Shown here in pieces: positions 58,579 to 64,000 of a stretch of DNA of 64,000 bases. Made by a program: the position numbers and the translations under genes. Position 1 is the stretch's first letter. Every line of letters begins with the position of its first letter. A model generated the notes under the pieces. The model saw only the letters and a program-made list of their open reading frames with translations. It did no database searches and was not told the origin of the DNA. Origin of the DNA: Clostridia bacterium (GTDB lineage Bacteria; Bacillota; Clostridia; Oscillospirales; CAG-272); the NCBI GenBank assembly GCA_017464805.1, contig JAFTYE010000007.1, positions 1 to 64,000 on the forward strand, in the 5' to 3' direction.

Positions 58579-59811
58579 ATGAAGGAGTACCGCACCGCCA
58601 AAATCGCCTGCTACCTATCTTGCATTTCCATGTCGGTGGCCGCGAATATTTCCCCGCTGTTGTTCTTGACCTTCCGTGAGCTATACGGGATCTCTTACAC
58701 ACTGCTGGGGCTTTTGGTTCTGGTCAATTTCTGCACCCAGCTCGGTGTGGATTTGATCTTTTCTTTCTTCTCGCACCGTTTGCCGCTTGGGATTTGCGTA
58801 CGTGCTACACCTGTGTTGAGCGTGGTGGGGCTTGTCGTGTTTGCACTTGCGCCTTCCCTGTTCCCGGGTGCGGAATACGCCTGCCTGCTTGTCGGCACAT
58901 TTCTCTTCTCAATCGCCGCAGGACTAGGCGAGGTGCTAACCAGCCCCGTGATCGCCGCTATCCCGTCCGAGAATCCCGAGGCGGAGATGAGCCGCTATCA
59001 TTCCTCCTACGCATGGGGGACGGTCGCGGTGGTGGTAATTGGTACGCTCTTTTTAGAGCTTTTTGACAACTCGCTTTGGCAGGTGCTGGTGCTGATGTTG
59101 ACACTGATCCCGCTCTCCTCGGCCGTTTGCTTTTTGCGAGCCAAGCTCCCGCCGCTGGAAACGGCCGAGAATGCGGGCGGCACGGGCGGTGTTTTCCGCA
59201 ACGCGGGGGTACTGCTGTGCGTGCTGGCCATTTTCATGGGCGGCGCGGCGGAATGCACCATGTCCCAATGGGCATCGGGATACCTGGAAATGGCACTTGG
59301 CATTCCCAAAATGTGGGGGGACATTTTCGGGGTGGCGATGTTCGCCCTTGCCCTAGGGCTTGGCAGAACACTGTACGCGAAATACGGAAAGAACACGTTC
59401 AACATTCTGATCCTCGGCTCGTTTTCCGCTGCGGTCTGCTACCTGGTGGCGGCGCTTTCGCCGCTTCCCGTTGTGGGCCTTATTGCCTGCGCGCTGACTG
59501 GCCTTTGTACGGCGATGCTGTGGCCGGGCAATCTGATCGTATCCTCCGAGCATTATCCGAGTGCGGGGGTCGCACTTTACGCCCTGATGGCGGCGGGCGG
59601 GGACCTGGGCGCGTCGGTCGCGCCCCAGCTGGTCGGTTCGCTGACCGACGCGGTTGCGAAAAATCCCTCGCCGTTTGCCGCTTTGTTTGGTGAGGGGCTT
59701 GCCTCCGAGCAGGTCGGCATGCGCGTGGGCATTCTCATGGCCGCGCTGTTCCCGCTGCTCGGCACGGCTGTGCTGCTCGTTTTGCGCCACTATTTCAAAC
59801 GGCATACGTAA
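58579..59811 (+). CDS. MFS transporter (410 aa)
   Basis: Eleven to twelve membrane helices: 'SCISMSVAANISPLLFLTFR', 'LVGTFLFSIAAGLGEVLTSP', 'VFRNAGVLLCVLAIFMGGAA', 'LMAAGGDLGASVAPQLVGSL'. The conserved Gly-rich 'GGDLGAS' in helix 10-11 and the 'E-C-T-M-S-Q-W' before helix 8 are seen in FucP-like and sugar MFS proteins of gut bacteria. Substrate unknown. AAAGGAG ribosome site; the ATG at 58579 is the first suitable one. Confidence 0.88.
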   Translation: MKEYRTAKIACYLSCISMSVAANISPLLFLTFRELYGISYTLLGLLVLVNFCTQLGVDLIFSFFSHRLPLGICVRATPVLSVVGLVVFALAPSLFPGAEYACLLVGTFLFSIAAGLGEVLTSPVIAAIPSENPEAEMSRYHSSYAWGTVAVVVIGTLFLELFDNSLWQVLVLMLTLIPLSSAVCFLRAKLPPLETAENAGGTGGVFRNAGVLLCVLAIFMGGAAECTMSQWASGYLEMALGIPKMWGDIFGVAMFALALGLGRTLYAKYGKNTFNILILGSFSAAVCYLVAALSPLPVVGLIACALTGLCTAMLWPGNLIVSSEHYPSAGVALYALMAAGGDLGASVAPQLVGSLTDAVAKNPSPFAALFGEGLASEQVGMRVGILMAALFPLLGTAVLLVLRHYFKRHT

Positions 59812-59836
59812 AAAAACGCCCCATGGGGCGTTTTTT
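59811..59836. terminator. Palindromic bidirectional terminator
   Basis: AAAAAACGCCCC (59811-59822) and GGGGCGTTTTTT (59825-59836) around AT. Its arms touch the stops of both convergent genes. Confidence 0.92.
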
Positions 59837-60867
59837 TACTTTTTCAAGATGATCTTGTAGGTAACGGGGACGGGACAGGTCAGCTCAAAGCTACCCGACG
59901 CGAGATCGTAGGTAAGATCCGCGACCTTGTCGATACTGTCAAGCCACACCTCAAAATGCTTGGTGACAAGGTAGCCGTGGACCCAGAAGCTTCCCTTCTC
60001 GGGAATCTCGATGGGAGTCGTGTACTTGAAATTTTCGTTTCGCATGCGGCCCATCGTGGCCTTCTGCTCATCGGTAATGTTGCCCGTGTGATTACGCGTG
60101 CCGACCCCCTTCATCTCATAGTAGGAGATGAGGTCGCCCTTGCCCGCCTTCTCTGCGGCATCCACGTACAGGCGCGCCTGGCAGATCTGCACACGCTCGT
60201 CGGTCTCGCCGTGGCCGATAAAGAGGGGGGTGAGCAGGTTTTTGACGCCGTGCAGGCCGCTACGCGACTGATAGGCCATGGGATTTTCGTCAGGGGAGCA
60301 ACCGATCCACACGTCCATTTCATCCCGAAACTCGCCAACAGCGTAGTCGTCCTGGTACCAACGCGCGTAGTCGCTGATGCCGAACATGGCGGCGGCAGAC
60401 ACGAAGTAATCGGGAAATTTGTTGAGCAGCTCGTACACGTTACCGCCGCCGCCCGATCCGCCGATAAGGAAGACCACGGCGGGATCAAGAATGTAGTCGG
60501 CATAATGCTTTTTGACGTATTCGACAGCGTCGATGACGTCCATGAGCTCGTAGCCGTTACAGTCGGGCTTGCCCTCGGAGAAAGCGCGGCCGCGCATATC
60601 GACGTGGATGGAGAGGCCCGAGGAATAGGGCTTATCCTCGCGCGGCTCGTATTTTTCCATACTCATGTGCCAGCCGTGGGTTGTGACGCTGATATTGGCC
60701 GGTTTTTCGGGCTTATAGACGGTCATGGCCAGCTTGATGTCGGGAGTGACCGAGGATTCGTAGTAGATCTGGTCGGCGTATTTGGAATATTGGTTGACCT
60801 TGTTGTCCGAGGATTTTTTCTCGCGGAGCTCGTCCTCATAAAGAGCAAGCTCGTTTTTCTCACTCAT
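59836..60867 (-). CDS. Alpha/beta hydrolase, prolyl-oligopeptidase-like (343 aa)
   Basis: Core motifs: VTTHGWHMS for the oxyanion strand, 'LIGGSGGGGNVYE' as the nucleophile elbow (Ser of GGSGGG), GHGETDERV supplying the acid Asp and RNHTG the His. Fold of the S9/acetyl-xylan-esterase-like hydrolases. No signal peptide, cytoplasmic. Substrate may be a peptide or an acylated sugar. GGAGG seven bases before the ATG. Own promoter at 60902-60930. Confidence 0.85.
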   Translation of the reverse strand: MSEKNELALYEDELREKKSSDNKVNQYSKYADQIYYESSVTPDIKLAMTVYKPEKPANISVTTHGWHMSMEKYEPREDKPYSSGLSIHVDMRGRAFSEGKPDCNGYELMDVIDAVEYVKKHYADYILDPAVVFLIGGSGGGGNVYELLNKFPDYFVSAAAMFGISDYARWYQDDYAVGEFRDEMDVWIGCSPDENPMAYQSRSGLHGVKNLLTPLFIGHGETDERVQICQARLYVDAAEKAGKGDLISYYEMKGVGTRNHTGNITDEQKATMGRMRNENFKYTTPIEIPEKGSFWVHGYLVTKHFEVWLDSIDKVADLTYDLASGSFELTCPVPVTYKIILKK

Positions 60868-60901
60868 GGCGGTGCCTCCGTTTGCGTTCCTTCATGATGG
60901 C

Positions 60902-60930
60902 ATTATAGCACCTTTCCCTTTTCTTGTCAA
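60902..60930 (-). promoter_or_regulatory. Promoter of the alpha/beta hydrolase
   Basis: Minus strand TTGACA (60925-60930), 17-bp spacer, TATAAT (60902-60907). Confidence 0.88.
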
Positions 60931-60966
60931 GGAAAGAGGACGTTTTTCATTTTTTTGGTTTGCCCC

Positions 60967-60995
60967 TTGACAAAAGCGGTATGCCGTGTTATAAT
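60967..60995 (+). promoter_or_regulatory. Promoter of the threonyl T-box leader
   Basis: TTGACA (60967-60972), 17-bp spacer, TATAAT (60990-60995). Transcription would start near 61003. Confidence 0.9.
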
Positions 60996-61002
60996 CAATC
61001 AA

Positions 61003-61230
61003 AAGGCAATGACGGAAAGAGTACCCGTTTGTAACCGGACAGAGAGGGGATGCGGCTGAGAATTCCCTACGGCGGATGCGGCGAAAACCACTCCCGAGCC
61101 GCGCGCGATAAGCGTTGCCGTCCTCCCGCGTTAAGGGATAAGGCTTTTTTTGAGCTTGAGTGAAAGACAAGGTGGAACCGTGCAGAGTATTCGCACCCTT
61201 GGCAACAGTGGTTGCTTTGGGTGTTTTTTG
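61003..61230 (+). promoter_or_regulatory. T-box riboswitch, threonine type
   Basis: The T-box core AAGGTGGAACCGTG is at 61169-61182. GGCAA near 61005 pairs with TTGCC near 61108 to close stem I; within it GAAAACCA (61083-61090) gives a plausible specifier codon ACC (61087-61089) followed by a purine. The terminator is GCACCC (61193-61198) with GGGTGT (61219-61224), inner GCAAC/GTTGC and a T6 run. Uncharged tRNA-Thr(GGT) would bind and free transcription. Gene served: thrS at 61461. The codon assignment is by position, not by full folding. Confidence 0.88.
61193..61230 (+). terminator. T-box terminator
   Basis: Outer stem GCACCC/GGGTGT, inner stem GCAAC/GTTGC, loop AGTG, T6 and more T's after. 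The competing antiterminator uses the TGGAACCG strand upstream. Confidence 0.88.
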
Positions 61231-61241
61231 TTTTTGCGTGC

Positions 61242-61264
61242 AAAAAAGGGCAGCTGCGCTACCC
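61242..61264 (-). terminator. Terminator of the antisense tRNA-Gln unit
   Basis: GGGCAGC (61248-61254) and GCTACCC (61258-61264) form a hairpin (one G-U pair) on the minus strand, followed by six U residues (61242-61247). Confidence 0.8.
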
Positions 61265-61272
61265 TTCTTTGC

Positions 61273-61349
61273 TGGCTGGGGTGACTGGATTCGAACCAGC
61301 GAATGCAGGAGTCAAAGTCCTGTGCCTTAACCAATTTGGCGACACCCCA
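61273..61349 (-). tRNA. tRNA-Gln (anticodon TTG)
   Basis: Reads TGGGGTG/CACCCCA acceptor, D-arm GCC-AAATTGGTTAA-GGC, anticodon arm CAGGA-CTTTGAC-TCCTG, T-arm GCTGG-TTCGAAT-CCAGT, discriminator G and encoded CCA. It lies in reverse orientation inside the thrS leader with its own promoter and terminator. Confidence 0.95.
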
Positions 61350-61366
61350 TTATTCAATTCCGTATT

Positions 61367-61395
61367 ATTATAGCACAAAGCCCCTGCTCTGTCAA
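61367..61395 (-). promoter_or_regulatory. Promoter of tRNA-Gln, inside the thrS leader
   Basis: Minus strand TTGACA (61390-61395), 17-bp spacer, TATAAT (61367-61372). Confidence 0.88.
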
Positions 61396-61460
61396 CCGAT
61401 TTTTTCCTTTTATTTTTCCTTTTTTCGTCTATTTTAATCACAAAAAGTGAGGTTATACAC

Positions 61461-63236
61461 ATGGAAAATCAAGATATGTTGACCATTGCGCGCCATTCCC
61501 TTTCGCACATTCTGGCAAAAGCGATCACCGAGCTTTACGATAATGTGAAGCTTGCCATCGGCCCTGCCATCGACAACGGCTTTTATTACGATTTCGATCT
61601 GCCCCGTTCCATCACCGCAGACGATTTTGATGCTATCACCGCCAAGATGCAGGAAATTCTCAAGCGTGGCGAGGACTTCGTTTGCCGTGAGGTGAGCGTG
61701 GACGAGGCGAAAAAGATCTTTGCAAATCAGCCCTACAAGCTGGAGCTGATCGAGGGTCTTTCGGACGAGAAGATCACCCTGTACTACACGGGTGAGGATT
61801 TCGTGGACCTGTGCCGCGGCCCCCACGTAGGCAACGCACGCGAGCTTCGCAGCTACGCCTTCAAGATCGTATCCTCGACGGGTGCGTACTGGCGCGGCGA
61901 TTCGACTCGCCCGATGCTCCAGCGTATTTACGTTTACGCCTTTGCAAACAAGCAGGAGCTGAAAGAATATGTAAACAAGGTAGAAGAGGCGAGAAAGCGC
62001 GACCACAACAAGCTGGGCCGCGAGCTGGAATATTTCACCACCGTGGATTATATTGGCCAGGGTCTTCCCATCCTGCTCCCGAAGGGTGCCAAGGTCATTC
62101 AGACCCTGCAACGCTTTGTCGAGGATGAAGAGGCGCGCCGCGGCTACACGCTGACCATGACCCCCCTGATGGCAAAGCGAGAGCTTTACCGCATTTCGGG
62201 CCACTGGGATCACTATCTCGACGGCATGTTCGTTTTGGGTGATCCGCAGGACGAAACGAAGGAGTGCTTTGCCCTGCGTCCGATGACCTGCCCCTTCCAG
62301 TATCAGGTTTACCTGAACCGTCCGCGCTCCTACCGCGATCTGCCCCTGCGCTACGGCGAGACCTCAACCCTGTTCCGCAACGAGGACTCCGGTGAGATGC
62401 ACGGTTTGATCCGCGTCCGTCAGTTCACCATTTCCGAGGGACACCTGGTGCTTCGCCCCGATCAGTTAGAGGAGGAGTTCCGCGGCTGCCTGGATCTGGC
62501 CATGTATATGCTGGACGCCGTGGGTCTGCGCGAGGACTGCACCTTCCGCTTCTCCCAGTGGGATCCTGCCCGTACCGACAAGTACGAGGGCACGGCCGAG
62601 CAGTGGGATGAGGCACAGCGCATCATGGGTGAGATCCTCGACAACATCGGCCTGGACTACGAGATCGGCATTGACGAGGCCGCCTTCTACGGCCCGAAGC
62701 TGGACATCCAGTGCAAGAACGTCTTCGGCAAAGAGGACACCATCATCACCATTCAGATCGATATGCTGCTTGCCGAAAAATTCGGCATGGATTATACCGA
62801 CCGCGACGGCAAAAAGGTGCGCCCCTATATCATCCACCGCACCTCGCTTGGTTGTTATCAGAGAACGCTGGCACTTCTTATCGAGAAGTACGCGGGCGCA
62901 CTTCCCTTCTGGATCAGCGCGACACAGGTGGGCGTGGTTCCCGTTCGTGTGGAGCACAACGAGTACGCCAAGAAGGTAGTAGACGCACTGAACGCCGCCG
63001 GCATCCGCACCGAGGTGGATTACGAGGACGAGATGATGGGCACCAAGGTGAAGAAGTACCGCCAGGACAAGGTTCCCTATACCGTGATCGTGGGTGACAA
63101 GGAAGCCGCCGAGGGCACGGTATCCCTCAAAATCCGCGGCGGTGCAGGTGTCAACGATGTGCCGCTTGACGCCTTTATCGAGGCTTGCCGCGAGATGGTC
63201 AAGACCACCGCGCTGACGCTGAAAACCGAATTCTGA
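61461..63236 (+). CDS. thrS: Threonyl-tRNA synthetase without TGS domain (591 aa)
   Basis: Begins at the editing domain (ARHSLSHILAKAITEL with the HxxxH, and DLCRGPHVGN for the Cys/His pair), then class II aminoacyl synthetase motifs: 'RISGHWDHYLDGMF', motif 2 'PMTCPFQYQVYLNRPRSYRD' with LPLRYGETSTLFR, and 'HRTSLGCYQRTLALLIEKYA' motif 3, followed by the anticodon-binding domain ('WISATQVGVVPVRVEHNEYA'). Standard bacterial ThrRS is about 640 residues with an N-terminal TGS domain, which is missing here. ATG with a GAGG ribosome site. Charges tRNA-Thr and is regulated through the T-box upstream. Confidence 0.96.
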   Translation: MENQDMLTIARHSLSHILAKAITELYDNVKLAIGPAIDNGFYYDFDLPRSITADDFDAITAKMQEILKRGEDFVCREVSVDEAKKIFANQPYKLELIEGLSDEKITLYYTGEDFVDLCRGPHVGNARELRSYAFKIVSSTGAYWRGDSTRPMLQRIYVYAFANKQELKEYVNKVEEARKRDHNKLGRELEYFTTVDYIGQGLPILLPKGAKVIQTLQRFVEDEEARRGYTLTMTPLMAKRELYRISGHWDHYLDGMFVLGDPQDETKECFALRPMTCPFQYQVYLNRPRSYRDLPLRYGETSTLFRNEDSGEMHGLIRVRQFTISEGHLVLRPDQLEEEFRGCLDLAMYMLDAVGLREDCTFRFSQWDPARTDKYEGTAEQWDEAQRIMGEILDNIGLDYEIGIDEAAFYGPKLDIQCKNVFGKEDTIITIQIDMLLAEKFGMDYTDRDGKKVRPYIIHRTSLGCYQRTLALLIEKYAGALPFWISATQVGVVPVRVEHNEYAKKVVDALNAAGIRTEVDYEDEMMGTKVKKYRQDKVPYTVIVGDKEAAEGTVSLKIRGGAGVNDVPLDAFIEACREMVKTTALTLKTEF

Positions 63237-63250
63237 TATAATGCCAACAA

Positions 63251-63282
63251 AAAAAGCAGAGATGAAACATCTCTGCTTTTTT
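63251..63282. terminator. Bidirectional terminator after thrS
   Basis: AAAAAGCAGAGATG and CATCTCTGCTTTTT around AAA; serves thrS and the convergent lipoprotein gene. Confidence 0.9.
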
Positions 63283-63285
63283 GTT

Positions 63286-63711
63286 TTATGCTTCCTGCGC
63301 GTCCTCCCAAACATCCTCGCAGCCAAAGAAGACCATGTCACCGGAGCGTTCAATCGTGCATCTGACCATAAACTCCCGAAGTTCATCATTTTTATCAAGA
63401 TATTTCTCAAGGTCTGCTGCCATTTTTTTGGCAGTGTCAACATCTTCACAGAAAATAAAACAGCCCAATTTTTCACCACCGTCATCGGAAGGTTCAGCCC
63501 AAAGCAACCATGATATTCCCTTTTCTCTTATTTCAAGGTCATCTGCATGCATGGAGACATCTTCATCATCCACGATCAACCCTAAGTCATAATCTTCATC
63601 AAGAATCTGCGCCAAAAAAATCGGATCATCCATTTTATTACCACCCATACAAGCAGTGAGTGTGCCGAGAAGCAGCACGGCAACGAGAAGCGTGCTAAAA
63701 AGTTTTTTCAT
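63286..63711 (-). CDS. Small lipoprotein of unknown function (141 aa)
   Basis: ATG 63709-63711 with GGAGG ten bases upstream. Lipobox TLTAC after MKKLFSTLLVAVLLLG. The mature part has an acidic core (LDEDYDLGLIVDDEDVSMHA) and a helical second half (DTAKKMAADLEKYLDKNDEL) with a few aromatic residues and two Cys (GCFIFCEDV). No domain recognised. Convergent with thrS and divergent from the XRE gene. AT-rich codons compared with neighbours suggest it may have been acquired. Confidence 0.75.
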   Translation of the reverse strand: MKKLFSTLLVAVLLLGTLTACMGGNKMDDPIFLAQILDEDYDLGLIVDDEDVSMHADDLEIREKGISWLLWAEPSDDGGEKLGCFIFCEDVDTAKKMAADLEKYLDKNDELREFMVRCTIERSGDMVFFGCEDVWEDAQEA

Positions 63712-63790
63712 CTTGTTCTTTCCTCCAAAGTACATAAAAATGATATTTTACAGTCAAAATGTCAAGCAGATGACCGCATTACGTACATTA

Positions 63791-63831
63791 TACCGCATTT
63801 TGCAGTAAATGTCAATACCGCAAATTGCAGT
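63791..63831 (+). promoter_or_regulatory. Operator-like direct repeat in the XRE promoter region
   Basis: Two copies of TACCGCAnnTTGCAGT (63791-63806 and 63816-63831), 25 bp apart and each partly palindromic (GCA..TGC), lie just upstream of a TATAAT at 63836-63841. One copy sits where the -35 would be. This is the usual layout for autorepression by an XRE protein. Confidence 0.65.
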
Positions 63832-63867
63832 TTGGTATAATTTCTTTGCGAAGGAAGGAGCGAGGAA

Positions 63868-64000
63868 GTGTATAAATGCATTCGTGATTTACGAGAAGAC
63901 CGTGATTTGACACAAAAGCAGTTGGCCGCCGCACTCTCCTGCTCCCAGCAGGTGTACAGCAATTATGAATTGGGGCAACGTGACATTCCCACAGATATCT
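63868..64000 (+). CDS. XRE-family HTH regulator, N-terminal part (runs off the window)
   Basis: GTG start after GAAGGAAGGAGCGAGGAA. The 44 visible residues (VYKCIRDLREDRDLTQKQLA, then ALSCSQQVYSNYELGQRDIP) are a Cro/C1-type HTH: recognition helix SQQVYSNYE. The rest lies beyond the window. The paired sites upstream suggest it represses its own promoter and perhaps the divergent lipoprotein gene. Confidence 0.88.
   Translation, partial: MYKCIRDLREDRDLTQKQLAAALSCSQQVYSNYELGQRDIPTDI

Overview
The window looks like a chromosome segment from an uncultured, monoderm, gut-type member of the Clostridia. The grounds are a T-box leader for thrS, sigma-A type promoters (nearly all with exactly 17-bp spacers), strong AGGAGG ribosome sites, many lipoproteins with Gram-positive style lipoboxes, a TnpV/DUF6809 pair, a LytTR/DUF3021 pair and the DUF3343/cysteine desulfurase pair. 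No single gene fixes the species. Assignments come from reading motifs in the translated sequence; no database search was run.

Region 1 (1 to about 9,270) is an AT-rich accessory island, unlike the GC-richer remainder. All its genes are on the minus strand: a run of short acidic unknown proteins (898-2023), a 337-residue protein with a DUF4926-like N-terminus, a 373-residue HEPN-like candidate, an 849-residue protein made of nine zinc ribbons around a Vsr-like PD-(D/E)XK nuclease with a NUMOD-like C-terminus, a two-TM protein paired with an excisionase-type HTH protein, and DUF6809 plus TnpV. It ends in a strong hairpin (9028-9063) followed by a 180-bp cluster of small hairpins bounded by an 11-bp inverted repeat (9092-9271). 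No integrase or transposase is in view.

Region 2 (9,277-32,721) is core-like. It holds an SGNH hydrolase/GH36 alpha-galactosidase operon, an amidohydrolase plus aminotransferase pair, an ABC exporter, a Cys/His-rich lipoprotein with a small ferredoxin-thioredoxin-reductase-like protein, the LytTR/DUF3021 pair, a large secreted protein with a Pro/Glu/Asn repeat and a Cys-Gly/TM/Lys tail, ZIP and CDF metal transporters, a CotH-like lipoprotein, an AEC transporter, a trigger-factor-like lipoprotein, DUF3343 plus cysteine desulfurase, and an ECF sigma factor overlapping a membrane-anchored beta-propeller protein.

Region 3 (32,731-51,250) holds glgB followed by a GH13-like protein that has lost its catalytic residues, a ROK sugar kinase, an MFS transporter, then an ATP-grasp ligase, an Asp/Glu racemase and a MurE with an unusual DNPG motif. 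Together these suggest a D-aspartate type peptidoglycan cross-bridge. Then come trmL, secA with two membrane proteins, and two tandem 84%-identical Gfo/Idh/MocA oxidoreductases.

Region 4 (51,320-64,000) holds tRNA-Thr(TGT) and tRNA-Tyr(GTA), followed by an inverted copy of the tRNA-Tyr 3' end. Next is a minus-strand envelope operon (HtrA-like lipoprotein protease, polytopic protein, 1,042-residue InlB-repeat protein, small membrane protein), an MFS transporter, an alpha/beta hydrolase, and a Thr T-box leader separated from thrS by a complete antisense tRNA-Gln(TTG) unit. A small lipoprotein and the start of an XRE repressor with an operator-like repeat pair close the window.

Gene ends are tightly packed. 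Most convergent pairs share one near-perfect palindrome acting as a two-way terminator. No CRISPR array, rRNA or replication origin was seen.
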